DNA from: Physcomitrium patens
Lineage: Eukaryota > Streptophyta > Bryopsida > Funariales > Funariaceae
Length of the DNA stretch: 64,000 bases
Direction of reading: 5' to 3'
Assembly (NCBI RefSeq): GCF_000002425.4
Contig: NC_037275.1
Span: 9,348,533-9,412,532 of the forward strand
Every line of letters starts with the position of its first letter. Position 1 is the first letter of the stretch. The translations under genes and the position numbers were made by a program. The notes below the pieces were generated by a model. The model was not told where the DNA came from and did not search any database. It was given only the letters and a program-made list of their open reading frames with translations. Positions 45,326 to 57,005 of this stretch are shown here, piece by piece.

Positions 45326-46073
45326 TGTAATAAGTTACTTGTTGGTTATTGACAACCTTGAGAATTAAACTTATGGTTAGGCAGTTTAGTTGGTAACAGT
45401 AGGTTGTTAGTAGAACAAATGGTTAAAAATTCAAATGTTCATAACCTTTGGAATCTGCTGGCCAACAGTCCATCTTTTGGTAGGATAAAGAGGTTGAGAA
45501 AAAGGAGATTGGGGCGAGACTATGATAGTCGTAAGCCGAGGTAAGCTTGGTGCTACCTCTTTGTTTTCTTTGCTTTTATTATTTGGTTATGAAGAATTGT
45601 GATTCAGAGAAGTATTGTTGAAACTGTGATTAGAATATTGTGGAATATGACTTTGGACTGATCGTTTTGGAGAAAATTTGTGACCTTGAGAATTGAGATT
45701 ATCGAATTGTGTTGTGTTAAGAGAAGATATTGAATTTTGTGTGATGAATTGAGAAACTGAACATAATAAGTAAGCTGAAGATCAATAATTGAATATATAT
45801 AAACTGCAAAGAGAGTAAGTAGGAGATGAACTAATAAGAATCTGAAAGTATTGTTGAATTGATAGTCGTAGAATGGATTATGTGTTGAATTAAGACGGAA
45901 GTAGTAAGCCTTGGTGTTTTGTAGTTTGATAATTGATTTCAGATAGCTAGAGTACAGTCAATTGTGATACTAACAGATCCAATTCATATAACTAGTCTTT
46001 CCCCGTATTCAAACCCACCTCTATTAGTTCAATTGCTTTAGTATATTGAAGCTTGAACACAACGAGAACAACA
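45326..46073. repeat. Probable solo LTR of unknown family inside F4 pol
   Basis: About 750 bp with no pol similarity separates two halves of the F4 reverse transcriptase. It starts TGTAATAAGTTACTTG and ends GAGAACAACA. Its last 70 bp recurs in reverse at about 59777-59850, which supports its being a repeat end. No target duplication seen. Confidence 0.45.
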
Positions 46074-47720
46074 GGCCTTATTTGAAAAAGCATATCACCA
46101 TAGAAAGCACTTGTATTCTTTACACCTAAGAAGGATGATAGACTTTGACTTTGCATTGACTATCAAGGCTTCAATAAGCAAACTATTAAAAATACTTATC
46201 CACTTCCATGCATGGATGAACTTCTCGATCAAATTTAAGGTGCAACCATCTTAAGAAAATTGGATCTTTGAAGTGGATATTAGTAGACACCTATTGCAAG
46301 AGAGGATATTAAAAAGATGGCATTTTATATGTGGTATAGACATTTCAAATGGCTTGTTTTATCTTTTGGCTTCACCAATGCTTCAGCCTCTTTTATAGGT
46401 CATATGAACAGATTATTTTGGGACTTTTTCGATAAATACATAGTTATTTTTATTGATAATATCCTTGTACATACTAAAACCCTTGAGGAACATGAGCAAC
46501 ACCTATAAGAAATGGCAAGCTGGCTATAAGATAATTGCTTCTATTACAAGCAATAAAAATATGAACTTTGAAAGTTGAAAGTCACTTTTTTGGAGCATGT
46601 GGTGTCCTTCAATGGCATGCGCATAGAACAAGAGAAGATGAAAGCATTAGAGGATTAGCCAACCTCTAAGAATGCTTCTAAAGTTTGCTCATTTTTAGGC
46701 CTTACTGGATATTATTGTTATTTTGTTTAGAAATTTGTACATATTATTGCCTCATTGATAAACGTATTGGAGAAAGGTGTCCCATTTGAATGGAAACTAG
46801 AGCACCAAAGCACCTTTGATAGGTTGAAGGAGGCACTCATTATTGCTCCAATATTGCAACCATATGATTCTAAGCTTCTTTGTATACTTAATATTGATGC
46901 TTTCGACTTTGCTATTGGAATGATCCTTCAACAAGACTTAGATAGGGGCCTTCAATATGTGACATATGAATCACGCAACCTCAGAAGAGCAGAGCAAAAT
47001 TACTCTAAACATGATCAAGAGCAATTAGTAATTGTACATACCACAAAGATGTGGCGAAACTATTTGTAAGAGAAGCTAGTGGTTGTTTGGATTGACTCTC
47101 AATCCTTGCTATACAATTTGCATTTGAAAAATATGAAATTACATCATCATTGAGAAGTACAGTTGGAGTTTTTTTTATATTGAATTTGAGTACATACGAG
47201 GGTGATAACATATTAAACCAAACAACTTATCATGGAAATTAGATTTAAAGGCTCAATCAAGAGACAAGGCAAAAGTTATTACTATTAGTAGTGTCATTTC
47301 AAATTGTCTTTGTAGATCAACTCTCAAAGTAGTTTTATTCAGCTATGATGTGCTCGGATATTGATGCCTCAACACTTGCATGGATCTTCTTCGATACTAA
47401 CTTTTGTTACCATGCATTATCTCGTAACATTGTTTCAGATCAAGATCCATGCTTCACAGGAAGTTTTTAGTAAGCCTTGTTTAAGCTATTAGGCACATGA
47501 CTTGGCATGTCTATAGCCTTCTATTTCCAAACAAATGAATAAACAGAGTGTATAAATCAAACCTTGGAAGATTTTTTGTGGATATTTGTGATAATTCATC
47601 ATAATGATTGGGATGAATATTTGATGCCCTTGAAATTTCTTACAATAATAATATTCAAGAAAATACAGATCATTCACCATTTTTTCTTAACACCACTTAA
47701 TATCTAATTTTACTAGTAAT
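46074..47720 (+). pseudogene. F4 reverse transcriptase, RNase H, integrase
   Basis: Reverse transcriptase from about 46090, with LVLSFGFTNASASFIGHMNR and IVIFIDNILVHTKTLEEHEQ. RNase H at 46755-47069 (LNIDAFDFAIGMILQQ, RRAEQNYSKHDQEQLVIVH). Integrase traces at 47340-47700 including a DQDPCFTG-like core block. Confidence 0.8.
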
Positions 47721-47879
47721 TCTCCATTGTTCCATTGACACCAACAACTCAACAACAAAGGAATTTATATAATGGCTTACAACAGCCTTATAAGAGATAC
47801 AGCACCACCTTCTTACCGCAAAAAATAGACAAAAGCAGTATGTAGATAACCATCAGCAACAAAAGACCTTCTAGAAGGG

Positions 47880-48353
47880 TGATTAGTTGTTATTGTTCAA
47901 TGCCAACTTGCCACTTACTACATCAACTCATATCCATAAACTAGCACCTTGTTGGCTTGGAACTTTTCACATTTTTGCAGTGATTTTTGATGTCACATAC
48001 TACCTCAAGCTTCTACCACATATTTATGTTTATTTAATTTTCTATGTTTTACAACCAAAGGAATTTCATACCAAGCCAATGCGCTTTTTGGATTGACACC
48101 AACTACCATCACAAGCAGTTGTAGTTGATGAACAACAAGAATATGAAGTGGATAGCATTTTGGAGCATCGCTACTTTAGTCATGGCAAGACTTACAAAAT
48201 TTCAATACAAAGTTCTTTAGAAAGGTTATCCTACCTACGATGCAACATAGAAATCTATTCAGAACCTCATTCATTGCCAAGAGACAATTTGGAAAAACTA
48301 TTGAGAGCAAAACAAGGATGTTTAACTATCCACATTAGTGAATGGAGATTAAC
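47880..48353 (+). pseudogene. F4 integrase tail and chromodomain
   Basis: A GPY/F-like tail (KLAPCWLGTFHIFAVI) is followed by VVVDEQQEYEVDSILEHRYF, the start of a chromodomain, up to the 3' LTR. Confidence 0.75.
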
Positions 48354-48888
48354 TGTAATAGGATATAGATAAGATATTTGTATTGTTGACACATAGGGAT
48401 AGATAGTTGGAATCATGTTTGAGAAGTTATGGAAGTTTTTAGAATTGAAACAAGATTAATGGACTATGTAGGACCCATTATGGAACATTCTAAAAAGAGC
48501 TTAGGGCAATTATTTAGGTGAAGTCCATCATCTAGGAAGCTTCTAAAAAAGGCTTATGGTCATTATCTAGGTATGATTCATCATCTAAGAATATTCAACA
48601 AAGTCCAAGGTGGTAGAAAAAAGTATAAATAGCATTGGCCTGAGCTTTTTGGAGCATTTGGGCAAGTATAGCGTCAAACCTTCATTCTTAATAAAGTTTG
48701 GTTTTGCACCTTGCTGTTCAATTTTATTTTGGTATATTTTTGTTTGCATAGTTTTATCTCTTATGTCCTATTTTGCTTAATTTTGTTCAATTTTGTCCTA
48801 ATCTATTTTGTCCTACTTTGTGATGAGATTTTATGTTGCTATGGATTAAAAGGGTCTTAGACTCTTAAGATAAACTAATCATGTTTTA
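48354..48888 (+). repeat. F4 3' LTR
   Basis: Partner of 35754-36293. Starts TGTAATAGGATATAGATAAG. Confidence 0.85.
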
Positions 48889-48990
48889 GTAAAGGTTTTT
48901 GTTTTACAAAGTAATTGCTTAATGAAATTTCTTGTAATCTATTATTTGATTTAAAGTATACTAAGTTTGATTTTAGTTTTGATTAATTTC

Positions 48991-49042
48991 TAGATTTAAT
49001 ACCTTTTTGTTGGAAACATGGTACAAAAAGGTATTAAATCTA
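48991..49042. repeat. Perfect 20-bp hairpin
   Basis: TAGATTTAATACCTTTTTGT (48991-49010) and its exact reverse complement (49023-49042) with a 12-base loop. It lies about 100 bp after the F4 LTR. No coding or element association seen. Confidence 0.85.
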
Positions 49043-50303
49043 AGGAAAAAATAACATCAAATGAAAGAAATATATGTGAACAAGGACATAAAATCTTCAA
49101 TCATATAGATTGTTCTATCATGTATGGTAATAGAAGCTTTCAAAGTTAATAGAGACTCTATTATCATCTTATATCAAAAAATAAAATCATTTGCAATTAA
49201 AAATATAAAGAAAACTAATATAATAGCATGTTGTTTTCCAAAGTTATAATTAATAACAACTTGGTTATAATCTAGTTAATTTACTAACTTTTATTATAAT
49301 TTTATAGTACAATAGTTATAAGGCTATATTTTATCAATTTTAATACAACTTGTCTGAAGTGTCAATTGCCTCTTTTGTGTATACTACTGCCAATTCTACC
49401 TACATTAAAATGTGAACACCAACATACTCATACAATGTGGAGGATTTTCATTAAATTTAATGTCTACATATTCATTTAATAAATCAATTCAATAGTTGGT
49501 ATTTATTAGGACTTTGTTTTGCACAACTCTGTTAAAAATAATCATAACATCGAAAAGTCTTTTAACAGAATAGAACTTATCATGTAGGAATATATCTAGG
49601 TGTTTGGCTTGTTGCTCGAGATGTCATCAAAGACTGTAAATTAATGTACAAGTGTATTTTAATTTTGACTATCTAAGCACCTTTGCACCGTATTGAGTGG
49701 AATATGTGAACGTAATGAGAGAGGTAGTTATGGATTCCCTCCACGTCACCATTCTTGAATACTACAAGTCATCTTCTCAACCAGATAGTCAAGTCATAGC
49801 TGCAAATTTTATAGGATTGTCCACAAGGACTAACCGAGTAATGAAAAAGAGAAGGAAAATGAAAATAGAAAACTGTCTTGCAGACACAGTCACGGGGTAA
49901 GTAATTTCTTCAACATGATGCCTATCGGACATCCGAAGTGGAATAGGTAGCAGGTGCTTGCCGACTGGTCAGAATATATAGATAGAGAGAACAGAATATG
50001 GTGTCAGAGCATACTGTAATGGTGTAATGTCAAGAGCCCGAGCTAACAACCTGTTAAGACAGACAACGTGAAGGAAAACAATGCTTCACTGATCAGATAA
50101 GGAAGCTCACTTGAATCATTTCTTTGTCCTTGCCATCATTTTGATGTGTAAAACTGAAGGACCGCCATCTCCAGGATAGCATGCATTAGTACGCACTGCA
50201 TATTAGTCTGCAGCAATCCTATCCAAACAATGATACACTACTTGGAGCTTCTTGTCAATGATCACAGTCGGAACAGGATACAGAAAAAACGTCAGTAGAA
50301 TTC
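49043..50303. other. Intergenic and 3' flank of the minus-strand gene
   Basis: AT-rich to about 49690, then more balanced. A short plus frame (49697-49900) has no recognisable motif. The last part is the probable 3' untranslated region of the gene that ends at 50304. Confidence 0.5.
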
Positions 50304-52910
50304 TCAATCGCTGTCGCTGTCGTGATCGTTTGTTACATCGTCATCGAAGTATTGATTGAGCAGCCGGTTACCCTCGATCCCTCCAAATTCTTCGTCGTTA
50401 TCCTGAAATTGTCATGAAGTAATGTTCACCCCTACACATGTGACAAGGATGCAAAACAGAATTCTACAACGAACGATTCCCAGTTATTGAATATTAATGC
50501 CCTCAAAATAAAATATTGGGTGAAACTGTGTAGACCAGGAAGGAGACGATTGCAACAGCTCTATGCAGTAAAACTACTTACTCTGGACTCCCACTCCTCA
50601 AGTCTGGAATTTTTTGCCATGTATTCTTCCATTGTCCATGCCTCCACATCCCGTTGCTGCAGATCATGTGAACAGATATCAGCAGAGGCGGAACTAATTT
50701 TGGAACTTCATTGCCTCAAGCACAGCAAAGAAATATTACGATAGGGATGAAAATAGTAGATAAGATATTACTCACATTTGATTCAACTGTTGCGAAGTAA
50801 ATATCTTTTCTTGCTGATAGCCGGGGTCCAGATCTAATGTGGGCTAGTGCAACATCTGTAGAAGAAGGACTCATGCATGTTTCGAAAATTCCGGCTCTTG
50901 GCATCACCACTGACACATCATAGAACCACACCGTCGTCATCGACAAGCAAAGAATAGAGCATCCTCGTCATCAAAGGCATCTGCATCCATAAAAGTAGAA
51001 AAAGCAAGAACTGCATGTTGCGCCTAGGAGCTCTGTAGAAATATTGGAACTGCTCACATTTTGATTCTCGAGCATCTGCGGCAACTCCTTCCCTTCGCGA
51101 CTGAGAGTTGGAGCACGTCTGTACGAAACATGAAAACGAATTTCAGGATATCTCACTCCTGTACGGTGGTAGTCCCTCAACAGTTCCTTTTGAATAGATC
51201 AAACCAGTGTATCTTCCAATATCACAGACAGTCCCGTCAACGCATTTGCATAAGTTGAAGAAACAAGCTCATAAATAGCCCGAAGGAAGACGAGTGAAAG
51301 AGCCGTAATTGATTTGAAAAACAATTTGTTTGATAGACTGAGAAAGGTCACTTACTCCGCCGAACAACTTGTGTACTGCTCCGACGACAGTAATTGGATC
51401 CACACGGTTGTGCACATGGCCAAACAAGATTAGGATATTCCAATGATAACCTGCTAGCCATATGAAAGCACGCCTCGAAGAAATTCACAGCTACATCTAC
51501 TCTAATAAGTACTTCCGACGCATGTGCACTCTAAACGGTCATGAGTCACACACATTCAACATTCACAGCACGAAGACAACGAATATATTCTTAAATCTAG
51601 GAAATTCCTAATCCGAGTTTCTTACTTCCTTTGCGCATGTTATACTGCTCCTTGTGGTTTTTCAATGCCGATTCTGGTACCGGATTCGCGAGGTTGAGAA
51701 GCTGCATTAATAACCACGTACATTACGAGAGAACCGATCTATGGGCAACATGCATAGAGTTTCAATTGTGGTTCCCATAAAGAAGGGATTTCGCATTGAA
51801 AGCAGAAGTGGGTCAATCCTTACCTCGCGCTTCGAATTTTCAGCCTCCTTCCTAGCCTCCTTCCTAGCCTCCTCAGCAAGCTTTCTGGACTCTATCGTGG
51901 CCTCTTTCTGCATCTTCCGTTCCAACTTCACTTGTTCATGCATGGCAAGCAATGGCTCCTCCCATGGTTTGGCAAATTTCTGTTTGCAGTGAGACGAAAC
52001 CATTTCAAATCACATTTACAAGGATACTAAAAGAAGGCCTTATTAAAAACTTAGCAACCAAACAACTAACGGTAAACAGTCATCCGCAAGCAATTCGTTG
52101 CACTCACGAGGAAGACGTAACACGTACTGGCTCTTGTATAGCAGGCTTGCTTTTCTTTTTCATTAATTTTCTGAAGGCACGATTATAAGCTCTTGCGACA
52201 GGGCTCCCTTTCCCCTCGTCTTTGTTACTTCCGTAGGAGACACTACCCTCTGCGTCCGACGAGTCGCTCCAGGAATTACTGCCCATGCTACGCGTGGAAT
52301 TGGACCTCAACGGCAAGGTTGGTACTTCAACGTTCCAAAAGGATGCAGACTCTGTCTCCACTTCTCCGACGCCATCTGTCAGCGTGTCCCGACGTTCAGA
52401 GGACTGCCTGGGCTGGTACTCAAGGAATGTGACGAATATATCGTCATCTTTGAATTCCCGGCTGGACTGCTGAGTTAAGTTCACTGATTCTGCAAATGGT
52501 TTCACAAATTCCCTAATTACGTCCTCGGCGACAGGACTAGCTTCGGCAGCGTGCAGCGTCACTGCTGCCTTGGGGGATCCCAAATCAATTAGATCAACCT
52601 CAACCCAATTCTTTTGTATCGGACCGATGGGAGTCGGGTTAGAAGTGCAGGTGATTATTGGAGTAAGATGTGGTACCCTGTGCGAGGCTTTAATGGAGCT
52701 AGAAATCTGCTGCATTTGGGCTCCCAATATTCCCACTCGACCTTCAAAAGTCTTTGGAGGACTCTTCGCAGGTTCTGAGGGCCTGTCCCTGTATTGCTCG
52801 AGGACGGACCTTACGCCTCCTCTCTTGCTTCTTACATATGTTGTGGAAGGCTCATCATCTTCTTCCACCGAATCAAGGGACTGCTCCCCTCTGAACTCCA
52901 TGCGAAACAT
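50304..52910 (-). CDS. Unrecognised host gene, about 8 exons
   Basis: Exons in gene order by splice sites and phase: 52910-52128 (start MFRMEFRGEQSLDSVEEDDE), 51979-51824, 51701-51626, 51450-51356, 51186-51058, about 50940-50776, 50656-50582 and 50402-50304 (stop). Joins 1-5 and 6-8 keep one frame; the join between exons 5 and 6 is unresolved. The product is about 530-540 residues. The first 260 are polar and low complexity with basic clusters and probably disordered. Exon 2 is a charged helix (EEARKEARKEAEN) that looks coiled coil. Exons 3-5 give a more globular part with SYHWNILILFGHVHNRVDPI and DYHRTGVRYPEIRFHVSYRR. Exon 7 has EAWTMEEYMAKNSRLEEWES. The tail is acidic (DDDVTNDHDSDSD). I do not recognise the family and assign no function. 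Confidence 0.7.
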
Positions 52911-53199
52911 TTTGTAGGGACTCTCCGCTTATTTTGTCACCAAAGAGCTCCCTTATCAGTTCCCACTTCGCTATGCCAACAACAAGTCACCTCCAACCGT
53001 CGCCCGAAAAACCTTTGTCGTCCTCTGCCAATCTCTGTATTCAATTTCAACAGATTTCCTCAACATGTTAACAACTTAACCGCTGATAATACCAAACTCA
53101 TCCATTTTCCGTTGTGACCTACTCCTTCACCAATATTTGCAAAGCAAGCAACCTGAGAGGCAGGGTCCAACACTGCTAAGAGAGCCAAGAGTGTTCCTC

Positions 53200-53280
53200 T
53201 ATGGAACGCACATATGGTAAGGTGTATGAGGCTGTGTCAAGCTATGTTCCTCATACACCTTACCTTATGTGCGTTCCATA
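53200..53280. repeat. 31-bp near-perfect hairpin upstream of the minus gene
   Basis: Arms 53200-53230 and 53250-53280 are reverse complements with a single mismatch, loop 19 bases. It lies 290 bp upstream of the start codon at 52910, in a non-coding GC-balanced region. It could be a small foldback element, a microRNA-like stem or a cruciform. Confidence 0.85.
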
Positions 53281-55130
53281 CATATATACATATTCGACAC
53301 ACTCATGTAATTCACAACTAACGGGCCCATAGCCGATTTGATTGAGAATTTGATACAGATCGGCATAGGTAGAGCTGCTGATACACTAAGGAGCCATCTC
53401 TAGTTAAATTTAGCTCAAATAAAGCGCACGTTCAAACACAAGAATCTACCACTGCACTTTCGTAACTCTACTGTGAACAGCAGCTGAGGCCTAGCCATTC
53501 CCTGCAAGCGAAACGGCTACCCCAACTACTAGTGACAACCCAGTAGAGTCGTTCAAAGGAGAAGCTTGGACTGGTTCATCTTGTGCCTCTCGAAACAAAA
53601 TGGTAATGGAGCCCAACAATTCTTACAAACACAATCGATTCGGTGAGGCGCAATCAATCTAAGAAGAACCACTGCAAGAACAAGATGAATTCCCATCTAA
53701 AGACACTGCTTGCTGCAAAGAACGTCGTGAAAGGAAAAAGGTTCCAGACAGAATATCTGGCATACCGATCCTGATGCAAACGTGTCCTCCCTAGCAAGCT
53801 ACAACAAGGTTCGTACAAAAAAGCATCCCCAAGTTTCGTTTCCTCGTGAGCTACAAGAGATGCAGCTTCCCAATGTTTGCGCACCACAAGAATTATCCGC
53901 ATCCAAAAGAATTGGCAAGGATCTTGAACTACTTACTCTGTGCTGGTATTTTCCGTCACTTGGACAACCCGCAAACTTCCGTTCGCAATCTGCTGTGTCA
54001 TAATGCACCCTACATTGGCAGCCACATGAGGAAAGCTCCGCAAACAGACCCGTCCACCCACTCGGCATCCACCATTAAGCGCGTGATGAAGACTGCACTG
54101 CTACAACCCCAGTTTGGGAACTTGACAGCATACGAAAGCCAGGGCATATACAATCTAGAAGCTCAAATTTGTCACCGTCACTATGTGTTCAAATGCGGTC
54201 CAAAGCAACGCTCCTTAGGAATCGCGAAACTGCGACTACAACTTTGGTGAATTGATGTGCAGCATCGAGAAGACCCCATTAACTTATGATAAACATGGGG
54301 ACCATGTGAACCACAGGTACGTCTGCATTAACTGCAAATCTAAGTGATCCTGCGCACTCGCAACTCCCTGCGTCATGGAACTAGTCAAACTCCAGGATGA
54401 ACCGAATCGTGATGAAGACGTCAACGGATGGAATCCGCAACTTACCGTTCCACGTTAGCAATCTCTCGGCAAAAAGACACCCAACTCACTCTTGATTACA
54501 ACCCTACACAATAACCGAAAGAGAACAGTAAGTTGTCGTGTAGGAAACCCTCCACAGATATATACTCAAAATTCTTCCCCGATACGAAAAATGATCCCCT
54601 GAAGTCTGGATATGGCTTCAGGGGCACCCGTCGAGCTTCACCTACCCACCTCGCCAACTCCCCCAGATTCTCCTACCTTGAGTCAGCTTTTCCCCAGGTC
54701 TGTGCGCACCACGTGATGGACTTCGAACTGAAATTAGCAAACCGCAATGCGTTCTCACAGGCCAGCTCTGAATCTTTGCATATGCTTCCGAGGATATCAC
54801 ACTGGACTCGTGCAGCTTGCCAGCGCTCCAAGCAACCGAGTCTTTTCAATTGAACCCCAGGCACCGGCTTTTGATTCTGAGATTTTCTGTGGTGTTTAAT
54901 GCCGCTCTCAAGGACATATCCGTAACTGCGATGACGTAGACGACGGCGCGTCCCAAATGCAGCTATCTGTGGGGATGTGCTCCTGACGATGCGCCATCTG
55001 TATGTGTGGGTCTCCGCTCCCGCACCATCCTAGCTTGGCATTCACGAAGCGAAGCTCGCGATGCTGCCGCCACGTCACGCTTTGGCCCCCTCGCCTGAAA
55101 CCCAAATTGGTTCTACCCCTTTCCATTCAT
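53281..55130. other. GC-richer stretch, no gene supported
   Basis: Open frames on both strands overlap each other (for example 53846-54250 plus, 53799-54068 minus, 54533-54853 plus) and none shows a family motif, splice-consistent extension or clear codon preference. It may be promoter and upstream sequence of the gene at 50304-52910, or a decayed gene. Confidence 0.4.
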
Positions 55131-55190
55131 TTACTTTTGTATTTGTGTGTGTGTATATATAAAAGTTCATTTGTGGGTCTGAATATTTTG

Positions 55191-55349
55191 AAATCTAGGG
55201 CAAGTGAGGACAATGAGTCTGTGTCTTTATATGCTTTCTCAAAAGAATATCATGAGCCTCTTGAGAGGTTGACAACTTCTGTAGGTGGACCATATTCAGA
55301 AGCATTTCAAATGACAAAAGTGAATAAATCTAAACAGCGTTTGTATTAA
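55191..55349 (+). other. Possible orphan terminal exon
   Basis: After a TTTTGAAATCTAG acceptor-like site an open frame reads ASEDNESVSLYAFSKEYHEP and ends NKSKQRLY. The composition looks protein-like but no upstream exon is evident and no family is recognised. It could be a captured exon or chance. Confidence 0.25.
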
Positions 55350-56774
55350 ATGTCGGCTTGTTGGATTCTGTGTTGTTTTCTGGCACCCCCTCTGTGTTTT
55401 CATTGGCAGATGTTTTAGTATTTCATTGTGGAGTGTTTTTATGCCCTTTGTATTGAGCCTGAAAATGCAATTCTTGGTTCGGATTAATCATGGATACCTC
55501 ATTTTCAAAAGTTTCATGTTAGAGAATATGTTGTGAAATTTTACAGTGCAAACAGAGTATGGTATTAATTGTTTTTTCTGTTAACCATAAGTTTTATACT
55601 CTAGATTCAAATTGGGTTGACCATTTCAACACAAAAGTTGTTGGAACCACAGTTTTACTTTTCAGTCATATCTATCTCAATCTTTTTGAGATAAAGTATT
55701 TTATATCACATGTTTTTTTTTAAAAAATTATTATTAATATAACTAATGTGTGCATAAATATATCACACAAATTCATGATGTTGAAAAATATGTATAATAT
55801 TAAATTTCCGATTAAATAAATAAATAAATGTAAGCATCAATCAAAAAATCAATGTTGACCAAAACGAATAATATTTTGAAAGTTCATTCATTAATTAATT
55901 AATATGCTAAATTCATAATCTGAAAACTGATATATTTTTTTCACATTTAAATCTAAGATTAATTTGTAATTGAAAAGATAATTTTATTTTTAATAGTAAT
56001 AAAAAGAAAAGTCAAACAATGTGAAAGATAATATGCAGATTGTTTGTCAATAATAATTTGGCTTATTTTTTTTTAATTATAGCTTGATGATCAGTGCACA
56101 ACTTAATAACCAAACACTATCAAAATTAAGTAATATAAAAACATATAAAAAGTATTACAAGGTAAAATAAACACCATATTGGCTATGCAACAATACCAGA
56201 TACTTTATAAGCAACAAATTGAATAGTAAGACAGTACTTTAATGCTTAATTTATGATTAAGCAAAACTGAAAGTGAAAATAGCTATCAAAGGCATCAAAG
56301 ATAGTTTCAGGATGGTGTTGTATTTTCATTTTTAAAAATTCCACTTCCATAATTTACTAAAGAGAAAGAAAAAGAAAAATGACAATAAAAGTATGATCAG
56401 AGCCCACCAATCCATAAAATTTGTAATATATGTAATGGTTGTTTTAGATACATCAGTTTATAAGTTTTATTATCAACATGTCACATTGGTAGAAGAAACT
56501 TTCTATCTTGTTGATATTACATTGTAAATGAGTAATTTTAAGATGATTTTATTATGTATACAGACATTTGCATATGTTAAATGATGCTAGGTAATGCTAC
56601 CAAATGTTGTTAGGTGACAAGATATAATAATGTAGTATGATTTTTTTTATACAAGAGTCAAATCCTTTATTGGCAATATCTAATCTACATTCCTTATTGA
56701 ACAATACTCTCACTCTGCACTACCTCTATAATGATGTATTCAATATAAATCACTTCCCACTCATCCACAATGCC
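55350..56774. other. AT-rich stretch, nothing recognised
   Basis: Low-complexity AT-rich DNA with poly-A and poly-T runs and no frame of note. Confidence 0.5.
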
Positions 56775-56977
56775 TGTTGAGTCACCACATGACCAGCATG
56801 TTAATAGCTGTGCTAAGTCATCATGATTTGTTTTACATTAATCATATTGCCATGTCCCTTCTTCCTTTATTTTGAATTAGGATAAAATTTGATTATTATT
56901 TAATGTAGCTAGATTAACTCATGTATATAAAATAGTCTTGTTGTTAATAGAAAAGTACTTGAGAGCCATTTGCAACA
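56775..56977 (+). repeat. Ty1/copia-like LTR
   Basis: About 200 bp from TGTTGAGTCACCACATGACC to GAGAGCCATTTGCAACA, with TATAAAATAG in the last third. Directly after it AATATCAAAGC (56980-56990) resembles the initiator-Met primer site. Small size and layout fit copia. Confidence 0.6.
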
Positions 56978-57005
56978 TAATATCAAAGCAATGTTGTAAT
57001 ACATG

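Larger units (their letters stand above)
35754..48888 (+). mobile_element. F4 chromovirus fossil, split by F3
   Basis: Two LTRs (35754-36293 and 48354-48888) enclose leader, gag, protease, reverse transcriptase, RNase H, integrase and a chromodomain, plus two insertions: F3 at 36672-44261 in gag and a probable solo LTR at about 45326-46073 in pol. LTRs differ by well over 10 percent by eye, so this is old. Broken at many points. No clear target duplication. Confidence 0.85.

Noticed and set aside
49999-50010. TGGTGTCAGAGC, similar to an initiator-Met primer site
   Set aside because: No LTR-like sequence precedes it and no gag or pol follows. Isolated 12-base similarity next to a host gene is not enough.
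53782-54853. Several frames of 70-134 codons in a GC-richer stretch
   Set aside because: Frames overlap on both strands and peptides carry no recognisable domain. In GC-balanced DNA frames of this length are expected by chance.
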